From assembly GCA_016784195.1 (NCBI GenBank), contig JADHVE010000005.1:1-30802 (forward strand): a stretch of DNA of 30,802 nucleotides, written 5' to 3'. The notes under the pieces are model-generated. The model saw nothing but the letters and a program-made list of their open reading frames with translations, had not been told where the DNA came from and ran no database searches. Numbering within the stretch: the first letter of the stretch is position 1; each line of letters starts with the position of its first letter. The DNA comes from Candidatus Woesearchaeota archaeon. GTDB lineage: Archaea; Nanobdellota; Nanobdellia; Woesearchaeales; GW2011-AR4. Of this stretch, positions 1-8,679 are shown piece after piece. The translations under genes were made by a program, and so were the position numbers.

Positions 1-106
1 GGCAGATTGAGAATACTGCCTCATAGTTTCAATAAGCTCTTTTTTACAGGGAATTTTCAGCTTGATTGTAGCAACAGATTTCATGAAAATAATGTAGATG
101 CGCTCG

Positions 107-138
107 TTTATATATTTTACGCGCACATGTCCAGTGCT
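107..138 (+). promoter_or_regulatory. TATA box and conserved start region upstream of the PolD large-subunit gene
   Basis: TTTATATA at 107-114 is a good archaeal TATA box. The following bases ACGCG (119-123) and ATGTCCAGTGCT (127-138) recur at the same spacing at 8583-8614, with 26 of 32 positions identical without gaps. Transcription would be expected to begin about 25 bases after the TATA box, inside the conserved 12-mer. That would give the polymerase mRNA a leader of over 110 bases, whereas most genes here are nearly leaderless. The element could equally drive a small stable RNA. Confidence 0.5.
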
Positions 139-149
139 TATGGAGGTAA

Positions 150-192
150 GTCTCAATTCTTCCCGCAACTAAAGTTGAGGGTATCTTGAGAC
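150..192 (+). promoter_or_regulatory. Stem-loop in the leader of the PolD large-subunit gene
   Basis: GTCTCAA (150-156) pairs with TTGAGAC (186-192). Inside it CCC (162-164) can pair with GGG (179-181), and CAAC with GTTG around a small loop (166-177). The nested pairing would place a stable hairpin in the 5' untranslated region about 60 bases before the start codon. Its function is unknown. Confidence 0.4.
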
Positions 193-200
193 AAGAATTA

Positions 201-221
201 TGAAAATTCAAAAAATTTTCA
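201..221 (+). repeat. Short hairpin related to the dispersed intergenic repeat
   Basis: TGAAAATT (201-208) and AATTTTCA (214-221) form a perfect 8-bp stem around the loop CAAAA. The intergenic repeats near 18490 and 27015 have the same hairpin with the same loop, except that the last stem pair is G-C instead of T-A, a compensatory change. The second hairpin of the full repeat is not seen here. Confidence 0.4.
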
Positions 222-251
222 ATGTTAAAATGCAAGATTTCAACAAATAAA

Positions 252-3200
252 ATGCAATCAGAATTAAGCAAGGATATGGAAAATTATTTCAAAGAAATAA
301 ATAGTAATGTAAGCGGTGCTTATGACATAGCCAATAAGGCAAGGAAGAAAGGCTATGACCCTGAAGATACGGTGGCAATCCCTCTGGCAAAAAACATGGC
401 TGAGAGGGTTGAAGGGCTTATAAGCGCAATTATGCCTCAGATAATGAATGCAGGCATACCTAAAAGAATACATGAACTTGAAGAAGAATATGGGAAGCTG
501 GACTGGAGGGTGGCTTTGAAAGTTTCTCTGGAGACAGCACAAGAAAAATTCTGCAAATTCGAAAATAAGATTCAGGCAATGGAAACAGGCATAAGGGTAG
601 GGTTGGCATATCTAACTCTTGGTGTGGTTGCGTCACCCTTGGAGGGGTTTGTTGGATTGAAAATAGGAAAAAGAAAAGACGGAAAAGATTATTTTAGCCT
701 GATGTATTCTGGCCCGATAAGGAGCGCTGGAGGAACAGGAGCTTCGGTTTCAGTTTTAGTGGCAGATTATATAAGAATAAGTTTTGGTTATGATAAGTAT
801 GATCCCACAGAAAAAGAAATAAAACGTACAGTAACTGAACTTTATGATTATCATGATCGTGTTACTAATTTACAATATTTACCAAGCGAAAAGGAAATAA
901 TATTTTTAGCAAAAAATGTGCCTGTTCAGATAGATGGTGACCCTTCTGAGAAAATAGAGGTATCTAATTATAAAGATTTAGACAGGATAAAGACAAACAG
1001 AATAAGATCCGGGCCTTGCCTTGTTATGGGTGAATGTTTGGCACAAAAGGCACCGAAACTATGGGCAACATTATCCAAATGGCATTCTGATTTTAATTTA
1101 AGCGACTGGACATTTTTAAAAGAATTCCTCGATTTACAAGGAAAAGTAAAATCAAAAATAGGCAGAGAGGAGACAAAACAAAAAATAGCTCCTGTCTATA
1201 CTTATATAGCAGATTTGGTAGCGGGCAGGCCAGTTTTGACACATCCTTTAAGGATGGGGGGTTTTAGGTTGAGGTATGGTAGAAGCCGGACTTCGGGCTA
1301 TTCTTCAGCTGCAATACATCCTGCAACTATGCATTCTTTAAGCAGGTATTTGGCAATAGGAACTCAGTTAAAGGTCGAGAGACCGGGAAAAGCAACAGCA
1401 ATAACCAGCTGCGATACAATTGAAGGACCTATTGTGAAGTTAAAAAATGGAAATGTCCTCATACTAGATACTACACAAAAAGCAAAAGAGCATTGTAAGG
1501 AAATTTCTGAAATTTTGTTTTTAGGGGACATATTATTCAATTTTGGTGATTTTTATAATAGGGCACATACTTTACTACCTCCAGGATATTGTGAGGAATG
1601 GTGGGCATTAGAAGTGGAAAAAGCAATTGTTAATATGTTTGGCGCATTGGATTTAGATAAACTAGCGGAATTAACAACCATTCCCTTGAGCAGGCTGAAT
1701 GATATACTAAAAAACCCCTTGACTGACAAATTAACTGCTGTTGAAGCAGTAACACTATCCAAAAAATTAAACACACCATTACATCCTAAATTTACATATC
1801 ATTGGAAAGCGATTTCCCTGGAGCAATTGATTAGTTTAGTGAATTGGTTGGACAGCGCTAAAATAACTACTGGCTATAATAAAGTAGAAAAAATAATCCT
1901 TCCGTTTAAAGAAGAAAAAAGAATTCTGGAATTGATAGGCCTTCCACATATAAATACTAATAATGAGTATGTTGTTATATGGAAGGACGATGCATTAGCT
2001 TTTAGCACGGCTTTGGATTTGCAAAATAAAAAGATAGAAGAAATAAAAAAAATAATAGAAGAGAGCAAGGATATGGATATTTTAGCTGTTATGAATCTTA
2101 TCTCTGAAGTAAGATTAAGGGACAAATCAGGGGTATTTATAGGTGCTAGAATGGGCAGGCCAGAGAAAGCGAAGATGAGGAAATTAACTGGAAGCCCCCA
2201 TACACTGTTTCCTGTGGGGGATGAAGGGGGTAAGCTAAGGAATTTTCAAAGCGCTTTGGAAGCAGGCAGGATAACTGCAGAGTTCCCAGTTTATTATTGT
2301 GGTAAATGCGACAAAGAAACAATATTTTCTATTTGCGAAACCTGCAATAAGAAAACAAAAAGAAAATATTTTTGCACATATTGCGGGATGCTGGATGATA
2401 AATGCAAAAAAAAAGATTCCCAAGGTATGATCCATAAATCTGAATTATACCGGCTGAAGTATATAGATTTAAATAATATTTTTGGTAAAAGCCTCAAAAA
2501 GATAAATATGAACTCGTATCCTGATTTAATCAAAGGTGTTAGGGGGACATCAAACCAAGATCATACTCCTGAACATCTAATAAAAGGGATTTTAAGGGCC
2601 AAGCATGATGTTTATGTAAACAAAGATGGAACAACAAGATATGATATGACTCAGCTGCCAATAACTCATTTTAAGCCAAAAGAGATAATGACTTCAATAG
2701 AAAAACTAAAAGAGCTAGGGTATAGTCGAGATATAACTGGGAAAGAACTAACTGATCCTAACCAGACTCTGGAGCTGAAGCCGCAGGATGTTATTCTGCC
2801 GTCGTGCCAGGAATCTCCTGATTCCCCAGCAGATAAAGCCTTGTTTAATACAACATCATTTATCGATGATTTATTGATAAATTTCTATAAACAAGAGCCG
2901 TTCTATAAACTCGAATCAGGAATGGATTTGGCAGGGCATCTAGTTATAGCTTTGGCACCTCATACCTCTGCTGCTATTGTTTGCAGGATAATTGGATTTT
3001 CAAGAACACTTGGATTTTTTGCCCATCCAATGTTACATGCTGCTACCAGACGGGATTGTGATGGAGATGAAGCTTCTATAATCTTATTGATGGATGCCCT
3101 TTTAAATTTTTCAAGGAAGTTTTTACCTAATTCCAGAGGCGCAACCCAAGATGCTCCCTTGGTTCTGACATCAAATTTAGTGCCTTCAGAAGTAGATGAC

Positions 3201-3812
3201 ATGGTCTTCGACATGGACATAACATATAAATATCCTTTAGAGTTTTATGAGGCTTGTTTGGATTTTAAACACCCCTCCAGTATCGATATGGATCAGTTAG
3301 GCAAGAAGCTTAACACTCCTGAGCAATATGAGAAGATGGGATTTACACATCAAACCTCAAATATCAATTCAGGTGTTAGGTGCTCTGCTTATAAGACTTT
3401 GCCGTCCATGAAAGACAAGCTAATGGGCCAGATGCACTTAGCAGATATAATAAGGGCTGTTGACGAGGTTGATGTTGCGCGTTTAGTCATAGAAAAACAT
3501 TTTTTAAGGGATATAAAAGGAAATTTAAGAAAATTTTCAATACAACAGTTCAGATGTGTCAAATGTAATGAAAAATATCGTAGGCCTCCACTGATAGGCA
3601 ACTGCATTAAATGCAACGGCAGAATCATATTTACAATTTCAGAGGGCTCTATAGTAAAGTATCTTGAGCCGGCAATATCATTGGCTGAGAAATATGACTT
3701 GCCCGCTTACCTGAAGCAGACTTTGGAGTTAACAAAATTAAGGATTGAGAGTGTTTTTGGGAAAGACAAAGAAAAACAAGAAGCTCTGGGCAAGTGGTTT
3801 AAAACAGAATAG
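252..3812 (+). CDS. polC: DNA polymerase D (PolD) large subunit DP2
   Basis: This is the catalytic subunit of the replicative family-D DNA polymerase found in Euryarchaeota and DPANN, which works with the exonuclease subunit DP1 (not in this window). The signature RRDCDGDE is at about residues 933-940. D937 and D939 match the catalytic aspartates, while the Asn usual before the Cys is Asp here. A Cys-rich zinc region lies at about 680-720 (CGKC, CETC, CTYC) and a C-terminal zinc module at about 1100-1125 (CVKC, CIKC). No intein interrupts the catalytic motif, although inteins are common there in this family. The ATG at 252 is chosen because homology-like sequence begins there; an in-frame ATG at 222 would overlap the leader hairpins and add ten unlikely residues. 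The length of 1186 residues fits the family. It is transcribed alone and converges on the aIF2 beta unit. Confidence 0.97.
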   Translation: MQSELSKDMENYFKEINSNVSGAYDIANKARKKGYDPEDTVAIPLAKNMAERVEGLISAIMPQIMNAGIPKRIHELEEEYGKLDWRVALKVSLETAQEKFCKFENKIQAMETGIRVGLAYLTLGVVASPLEGFVGLKIGKRKDGKDYFSLMYSGPIRSAGGTGASVSVLVADYIRISFGYDKYDPTEKEIKRTVTELYDYHDRVTNLQYLPSEKEIIFLAKNVPVQIDGDPSEKIEVSNYKDLDRIKTNRIRSGPCLVMGECLAQKAPKLWATLSKWHSDFNLSDWTFLKEFLDLQGKVKSKIGREETKQKIAPVYTYIADLVAGRPVLTHPLRMGGFRLRYGRSRTSGYSSAAIHPATMHSLSRYLAIGTQLKVERPGKATAITSCDTIEGPIVKLKNGNVLILDTTQKAKEHCKEISEILFLGDILFNFGDFYNRAHTLLPPGYCEEWWALEVEKAIVNMFGALDLDKLAELTTIPLSRLNDILKNPLTDKLTAVEAVTLSKKLNTPLHPKFTYHWKAISLEQLISLVNWLDSAKITTGYNKVEKIILPFKEEKRILELIGLPHINTNNEYVVIWKDDALAFSTALDLQNKKIEEIKKIIEESKDMDILAVMNLISEVRLRDKSGVFIGARMGRPEKAKMRKLTGSPHTLFPVGDEGGKLRNFQSALEAGRITAEFPVYYCGKCDKETIFSICETCNKKTKRKYFCTYCGMLDDKCKKKDSQGMIHKSELYRLKYIDLNNIFGKSLKKINMNSYPDLIKGVRGTSNQDHTPEHLIKGILRAKHDVYVNKDGTTRYDMTQLPITHFKPKEIMTSIEKLKELGYSRDITGKELTDPNQTLELKPQDVILPSCQESPDSPADKALFNTTSFIDDLLINFYKQEPFYKLESGMDLAGHLVIALAPHTSAAIVCRIIGFSRTLGFFAHPMLHAATRRDCDGDEASIILLMDALLNFSRKFLPNSRGATQDAPLVLTSNLVPSEVDDMVFDMDITYKYPLEFYEACLDFKHPSSIDMDQLGKKLNTPEQYEKMGFTHQTSNINSGVRCSAYKTLPSMKDKLMGQMHLADIIRAVDEVDVARLVIEKHFLRDIKGNLRKFSIQQFRCVKCNEKYRRPPLIGNCIKCNGRIIFTISEGSIVKYLEPAISLAEKYDLPAYLKQTLELTKLRIESVFGKDKEKQEALGKWFKTE

Positions 3813-3831
3813 CTTGAGCGTGAGATATTTT

Positions 3832-4080
3832 TTAGGTATAGATAATATTTTCCCAGAATAATTCCTGCTTGTCTAATTTGATAGATTCTTTTACTAGATT
3901 ATTTACCTTGTAAGTATCATCTAATATTTTTAATATCTTTTTTTTATTTTTTTCTTCACTGTTGTAGAAATCAGAGTTTAAGTCAAGCTGGGCACTATTT
4001 TTCTTGAATTTTTTTTCTGTTAGTTCTTTGTTGTAGATAAAAACTATTTTTTTCCTTCTAGTAGATATGGATTTTTTCAA
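3832..4080 (-). CDS. Possible small protein downstream of aIF2 beta, unrecognised
   Basis: An 82-codon open frame begins five bases after the aIF2 beta stop codon on the same strand, and would be translated from the same mRNA. The predicted protein is highly charged (many Lys, Glu and Asp) with a mostly helical look, and I recognise no domain. The only start codon is TTG, directly preceded by an in-frame stop, and no Met codon lies inside, so translation is doubtful. It may be a decayed gene remnant or a chance frame in AT-rich DNA. Confidence 0.25.
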   Translation of the reverse strand: MKKSISTRRKKIVFIYNKELTEKKFKKNSAQLDLNSDFYNSEEKNKKKILKILDDTYKVNNLVKESIKLDKQELFWENIIYT

Positions 4081-4085
4081 TTATC

Positions 4086-4496
4086 TTAAATCTTTGATTT
4101 TACAGAATGCTTTGCGCCGCAGGCCATACATTTGATGAAAAAAATATTTTTTTCTTTCTCTATTTTGGTGTCTGGCTTTCCACACTCAGAACAAAAGACA
4201 AAGTCATTAGCGTACTGCATTATTTTTTCATTAATTCTTGATGCAGGCACTTTTGTGCCCATAATGACACTTCCGCTTTTTTTAATCTCTCCAGGGGTTG
4301 CTAATCCCCTTAAAACATATTTCAGCATGCTTTCCGGCTCTCTACCTAAAATGCTTGCTATCTGCAGAAAATTGCTTATGACTGTTCTATTTCCCTGAAT
4401 ATGACCTCGGACTTTTGGCAGCTCAAACCTTTCCTTTTCGAAAACCGATTCAGGCAGTTCTTTCCTTATCTCTTTTAATAGCTTTTTGTAATCCAT
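4086..4496 (-). CDS. eif2b: Translation initiation factor aIF2 subunit beta
   Basis: This is the beta subunit of the archaeal heterotrimeric aIF2, which delivers initiator Met-tRNA to the small ribosomal subunit with the gamma and alpha subunits (not in this window). The 136-residue length is typical of the archaeal factor. An N-terminal helix is followed by the central alpha/beta domain (about 20-95, including RGHIQGNRT and LGREPE). The C-terminal zinc ribbon has Cys at 102, 105, 123 and 126 (CSEC and CMAC). ATTTAAAG-type sequence about 25 bases upstream suggests a short leader. It is divergent from the SpoIIM-like gene across 251 bases of AT-rich intergenic DNA, in which I see only the two promoters. 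Confidence 0.96.
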   Translation of the reverse strand: MDYKKLLKEIRKELPESVFEKERFELPKVRGHIQGNRTVISNFLQIASILGREPESMLKYVLRGLATPGEIKKSGSVIMGTKVPASRINEKIMQYANDFVFCSECGKPDTKIEKEKNIFFIKCMACGAKHSVKSKI

Positions 4497-4711
4497 GCTT
4501 TAAGGAAACTAATAAGGTTATTTAAAGTTAATTGTTTATTAAGTTTTAAATCAAATTTTTTATTTTTTGTATCATTTTATCCATTAATATTAAGACCATC
4601 AAGTTCTATTTTACATTCACAATTATATAAGTTTTATTTTGATTATTTTCTTTGTTTATTTTTTAAGTTTTAAATAATAATAAATAAGAAAAGGGATACT
4701 ATTTTTTTTAC

Positions 4712-4725
4712 AAAAGATATAAATA
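4712..4725 (+). promoter_or_regulatory. TATA box of the SpoIIM-like gene
   Basis: AAAGATATAAATAC is a strong archaeal TATA motif whose centre lies about 28 bases before the ATG. Transcription would start at or a few bases before the start codon, giving a nearly leaderless mRNA. Confidence 0.6.
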
Positions 4726-4747
4726 CTGGCTGGGAAATTGTTGAGTT

Positions 4748-5599
4748 ATGGTATTAGAGTCTTTGATTAGCCCGTTAAAAGCAGAAAAAAAACCCTGGGA
4801 GATGTTCTTTATTGGGCTTTTGTATTCCTCTGTAGGCATATTCTTATCCTTATGGATTTTTAAGGATCAGGCAAGCCTTGTTATGGTTTTTTTGACAGTC
4901 ATGGCGTGTGTTCCTATTGTTTATGCTACTATGAAATTAGAGGAAAAAAAAGACATGGAGATAGATGAAGAAAGAATACTTCTTAAAGAGCATAATAAGG
5001 CAATATCTTTTCTCATGTTTTTGTTTCTAGGCATTACAATCTCATGCACTTTATGGTATGTTTTTCTTCCGCAAGATACGTTTACTTCTGTGTTTGACAA
5101 GCAAATAGCGACAATACAGGCAGTCAATAGCCAGGTAACCGGCCAGACTATAAACCAATTTACAATACTAACAAAAATATTTTTTAATAACCTGAAGGTC
5201 TTATCATTTGCAATACTATTTTCTTTTATTTTCGGGGCAGGAGCTATATTTATCTTAACATGGAATGCGACAGTAATAGGCGCAGCAATGGGCAATTTTG
5301 TTAAGGGGCATATAGCAGATTATGCTTTTTTACTTGGCTTTTCCAAAACAGGAATATATTTCCAGGCAATCTCATTAAGCTTTCTAAGATACGCTATCCA
5401 TGGCATACCTGAGATACTGGCCTATTTTTATGGTGCTCTGGCAGGAGGAATTATTTCAGTAGCAATAGCAAGACATCATTACAAATCAAAACATTTTTCC
5501 ACAATTTTGTTTGATGTTTCAGAGCTTTTGATTATAGCTGTATCATTCTTATTGATTGCAGCGCTTATAGAAGTCTTTATAACACCAATTTTATTCTAA
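4748..5599 (+). CDS. SpoIIM-like (DUF95) multi-pass membrane protein
   Basis: A 283-residue integral membrane protein with about six to seven hydrophobic segments (near 19-36, 43-60, 85-107, 150-195, 215-240 and 258-280) and a soluble, charged stretch around 62-84. The sequence around HGIPEILAYFYGALAGG (about 217-233) matches the conserved C-terminal signature of the stage II sporulation protein M family. That family is widespread in archaea that do not sporulate, and its biochemical role is unknown. In bacteria SpoIIM helps recruit a peptidoglycan-degrading complex, a role that cannot apply directly here. The 3' end overlaps the convergent RPA gene by nine bases. The substrate, if it is a transporter or permease, cannot be read from the sequence. 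Confidence 0.85.
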   Translation: MVLESLISPLKAEKKPWEMFFIGLLYSSVGIFLSLWIFKDQASLVMVFLTVMACVPIVYATMKLEEKKDMEIDEERILLKEHNKAISFLMFLFLGITISCTLWYVFLPQDTFTSVFDKQIATIQAVNSQVTGQTINQFTILTKIFFNNLKVLSFAILFSFIFGAGAIFILTWNATVIGAAMGNFVKGHIADYAFLLGFSKTGIYFQAISLSFLRYAIHGIPEILAYFYGALAGGIISVAIARHHYKSKHFSTILFDVSELLIIAVSFLLIAALIEVFITPILF

Positions 5600-6223
5600 T
5601 ACCTTAACTCTTCCAGACTTAATCTCGAAAATTTCCCCTTTTTCCAATAAACTATTTATTATTTTCTCAGCAGCTTTATCCTTGCTTAAAATATCACCTA
5701 TATCAACGCCATCTCCTTTGTCCATACCTTTTACCATGCTAAGGATTTTTTCATAAGGTGTCTCGTCTTTTATTTCTTCAACAACTTCTTCTGCAGCTTT
5801 TTCTTCTTTCTTTGGAGTGGGTATGTTATTTAGTTTTAGCTCCATCTTTCTTACTTTAATCCACCTTACATCCTCTATCTTTTTCAGAACCTCAGGCATT
5901 ATGTATTTTTCAGAGCCGAATTCTCTTGGCCTACCTATTGACAAGGCAACATCCCCTACATCTATGTCTCTGAAGAAACTATTGTCTTCAAATACTCTCA
6001 AATTTATCTTACCTGTGCCGTCGTCAAGGATAATACTGTTTTTGTCGGTCTTTAAGACTACTGTTCCAATCAAATTAACCCTTGAGATCTTATTTCCGTT
6101 AATCTCTATATAATTTGGCTGCCAGCCATCTTCTTTTACATATATACTATCAAGAATATCTTTAATCTTAACTTTGTAAGCTACCTGTCTTTTTGGTATT
6201 TGTTGTTTTTCTAATTCAGGCAT
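5591..6223 (-). CDS. RPA-like single-stranded DNA-binding protein (OB fold)
   Basis: A 210-residue replication protein A-type protein. A single OB-fold domain spans about residues 35-115: ISRVNLIGTVV begins the barrel, SIILDDGTGKINLRVF carries the nucleic-acid-binding strand signature, and DVALSIGRPREF follows. An acidic/lysine linker (about 130-155) leads to a C-terminal region (about 156-210, ending in EKGEIFEIKSGRVKVLE) that looks like the winged-helix tail of RPA32-type proteins. It would coat single-stranded DNA in replication and repair. It lies directly downstream of MCM on the same strand but has its own promoter with two TATA-like boxes. I see no zinc finger, so this is the short archaeal RPA type. 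Confidence 0.85.
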   Translation of the reverse strand: MPELEKQQIPKRQVAYKVKIKDILDSIYVKEDGWQPNYIEINGNKISRVNLIGTVVLKTDKNSIILDDGTGKINLRVFEDNSFFRDIDVGDVALSIGRPREFGSEKYIMPEVLKKIEDVRWIKVRKMELKLNNIPTPKKEEKAAEEVVEEIKDETPYEKILSMVKGMDKGDGVDIGDILSKDKAAEKIINSLLEKGEIFEIKSGRVKVLE

Positions 6224-6263
6224 TTTACAGAAAAAATTTACCCCCTAAAAAAGGATATTAAAA

Positions 6264-6339
6264 TTATTTATATATTTTTTGCAGTTATACCACATAAGTA
6301 ATAATTATCCTAACTTATAGTTTTACTTATTTATATATT
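6264..6339 (-). promoter_or_regulatory. Promoter region of the RPA gene with duplicated TATA box
   Basis: The same 13-base word, AATATATAAATAA on the - strand, occurs at 6264-6276 and 6327-6339, 63 bases apart. The proximal copy is placed to start transcription about 15-20 bases before the ATG. The distal copy would add about 63 bases of leader, or could be a relic. Confidence 0.5.
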
Positions 6340-6384
6340 CAACATATATTAATCAGTTCGATTATTTTGTATGTTACCTATGTA

Positions 6385-8406
6385 TTACAATTTCTGAATA
6401 AGCCCTTTTCTTGGCTCAAAAATCTCTCCATGCCTTTTCAATGTCTCGATGATTTCCTCTACTTTGTCTTCTTCAATATTCTTTGCGCTGGCTTCACTAA
6501 CAATATCGTCAATAGGTATTGTTTTTCCTACTTTGGATTCTAATTCAGAGATAATCCCTTTTATAGTCACTATTTGGTTTCTTTGGGAGGCTGGGATTCC
6601 TGTAGAAATCCTGTCAATATCTATCTTTCCTGTTTCTGGGTCAAGGCCGACCTCCCTCAAACAATACTGCAGTAAGTCTATTGCATTTTTGGCGTCTTTT
6701 CTTGTAACTTTAGCTCCCAGTCTTATTTTAGCGAAAGCTTCGGACAGCCTTACTAATGCTTCCAGCTGTCTTGGTGAGATAGGTATTGCCCGGGCAGCAC
6801 CTTCTTCAGTGACTTCCTGGTTTCTCAGTTCTACATAATATTTTTTTATTTCTTCTAATGCTCCATCACTCAATTCAGGATTTATTTTTTGCCTTGTATA
6901 AGCGATATATTTTCTTAGAAGGTCTGTTGGTATTTCGGGTTCACCCATATCAGGAGTCTGATGCAGGTTCAGTATATGTTCTGCTAATTTTTCATCATTT
7001 TTAACATTAGGTATATCTTTTATTGGAAATATGAGGTCAAACCTGTTTATCAGAGCAGGAGGAAGGTCAATCTGCTTTGCTATAATATCATACGGATCAA
7101 ATCTTCCATATTTAGGGTTTGCTGCTGCAAGGACGGTTGTTTTTGCAATCAAGGTTGCCTGAATATTAGCCTTGCTTATACTGACTGTCTGGTTTTCAAG
7201 AGCCTCATGCATTGCTGATCTGTCTTCTACAGTCATCTTGTCCATTTCATCTATACAGCAGACTCCGTTGGATGCCAAGACCATTGCCCCTGCTTCCAGG
7301 CTCCATCCCTTTAAGAATTCATCTTTGACTACTGAAGCAGTGAGGCCTGCTGCCGAAACTCCCTTTCCGCTGACATACCTCCCTTTTGGAGCTATAAGGC
7401 TTATCCTACGAAGTAATTGTGATTTACCCGATCCAGGATCACCTACTAAAAGGATGTGCATGTCTCCTCTTGACTGGGCGCCGTCTGTTCTTTCCTTATG
7501 GACCCCACTCATTAGCTGGAGTATTAATGCCTCTTTTACACGTTCATGGCCCCAGATTGAAGGAGCAAGGGAATCAATTAATTTCTGTTTTATCTTAGGA
7601 TCTTCACTTAACTCTTTAATCTGTTTTTCCTCTTCCTCGTTTATGTTAACTTCCTGAAAACTTTCTTCAGCACCTTCTACATAATTTGCTTCTATCATTA
7701 AGTCAAACCTTGTACTTTTTGCTCCTGTTCTTGTTATTATTGGTACTTCTTTTATCTGACCCGTTACAATAATCTTACTTCCAGGATTTGTGTGTTTTTC
7801 ACTCATGGGGCTTACTAGATCATCCTTAAGAAGAACATTCATCCTTTTTGGCTGCCTACCTCCTTCCAGCGCTTCAGGAGACTCTTCAAGGACAATTCCC
7901 TGAGCATCAACTAGTTCTTTACTTAATAATCTAAATTTTCCTTTTCTTCCGCAGCCGCATCTTGAAGGTTCTTTAAACTGGCTGTCGAGCTGTAGAATGT
8001 TTATGATGTTGCCGCAGCTTGGGCATTCGAATTTTGCAGTAGTCACTTGGGGTCTTACATCGCTTTTTTGCCTCACAATTCCGACCATAATGAATAATTT
8101 TCCTATATGCTTGCTTCTTATGTCGCCTATCATTATCTTCTGGCTTTCCGGAAGATTTCTGAACCTGACCTTCAAGCCTTTGATATCATTCTCTAAGTCA
8201 AACTGCTCAATTGAAAGCTCAGCGGCCTTAATAACCTCTTCCGGCTCATCTAGCAATCTGTTAGCTAAGTCGGGATTAAACTTTGCTAAGCCCATAAAAT
8301 CTATAACTAGAACTCTGTTTTCCTTTCTCGCAGCTGCAAGCAATTCAGCATAATAATGGCTTTGAATGAATTCCTTGAAATGTTTAATCTGCTCAGCAGC
8401 TTCCAT
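6385..8406 (-). CDS. mcm: Replicative DNA helicase MCM
   Basis: The homohexameric AAA+ 3'-5' helicase that unwinds DNA at the archaeal fork. The order is: N-terminal helical/OB domain with a zinc motif at about 128-152 (CPSC, later CGC), then the AAA+ core. The core has Walker A GDPGSGKSQ near 325, Walker B CIDEMDKM near 385, sensor-1 AAANPKYG and the arginine-finger NRFDLIF near 455. A C-terminal winged helix follows (about 600-673, ending near GEIFEPRKGLIQKL). The 673-residue length is standard and no intein is present at Walker A. The neighbours RPA, FEN1, PolD large subunit and TBP make this a replication/transcription cluster. Confidence 0.98.
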   Translation of the reverse strand: MEAAEQIKHFKEFIQSHYYAELLAAARKENRVLVIDFMGLAKFNPDLANRLLDEPEEVIKAAELSIEQFDLENDIKGLKVRFRNLPESQKIMIGDIRSKHIGKLFIMVGIVRQKSDVRPQVTTAKFECPSCGNIINILQLDSQFKEPSRCGCGRKGKFRLLSKELVDAQGIVLEESPEALEGGRQPKRMNVLLKDDLVSPMSEKHTNPGSKIIVTGQIKEVPIITRTGAKSTRFDLMIEANYVEGAEESFQEVNINEEEEKQIKELSEDPKIKQKLIDSLAPSIWGHERVKEALILQLMSGVHKERTDGAQSRGDMHILLVGDPGSGKSQLLRRISLIAPKGRYVSGKGVSAAGLTASVVKDEFLKGWSLEAGAMVLASNGVCCIDEMDKMTVEDRSAMHEALENQTVSISKANIQATLIAKTTVLAAANPKYGRFDPYDIIAKQIDLPPALINRFDLIFPIKDIPNVKNDEKLAEHILNLHQTPDMGEPEIPTDLLRKYIAYTRQKINPELSDGALEEIKKYYVELRNQEVTEEGAARAIPISPRQLEALVRLSEAFAKIRLGAKVTRKDAKNAIDLLQYCLREVGLDPETGKIDIDRISTGIPASQRNQIVTIKGIISELESKVGKTIPIDDIVSEASAKNIEEDKVEEIIETLKRHGEIFEPRKGLIQKL

Positions 8407-8582
8407 CTTAACCAGTGTTTTAATTAATCTAAATATTTATTATTTTTTACTCCATTAAATTTAAACATTAAATTATCAGCCTTTAATTTACATGCACAAT
8501 TTTGATGGGTGTGTGGGAAATGTTTTGGCTGCCGATTTAGTTATTAAATCTGTCAGTAAGATATCCTTTGAGGGTTTTAATC

Positions 8583-8614
8583 TTTATAAATCTCACGCGG
8601 GGATGTCCAGTGCT
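8583..8614 (+). promoter_or_regulatory. Second copy of the TATA plus start-region element, in the MCM-TBP gap
   Basis: TTTATAAAT with ACGCG and ATGTCCAGTGCT at the same spacing as the element at 107-138. It points to the + strand, where no protein gene follows. Transcription would run about 75 bases to a T-run near 8683-8688 at the 3' end of the TBP gene, so it may drive a small RNA. The remainder of the 8407-8679 gap is AT-rich and shows the MCM promoter (AATAAATATTTAG about 25 bases upstream of MCM) but nothing else I can name. Confidence 0.4.
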
Positions 8615-8679
8615 CCAGAGTGAAATTATATTGGGCGATTCAGTGGAATAAGATGAATGTAAAAAAAGAAAATAAAAAA

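Noticed and set aside
222..251. Upstream ATG extending the polymerase by ten residues
   Set aside because: It begins at the CAAAA hairpin, the extra residues are atypical for the family, and the ATG at 252 gives a normal N-terminus.
7172..7657. 161-codon open frame antisense to MCM
   Set aside because: Shadow of the strongly conserved MCM coding sequence; no start signal or recognisable domain.
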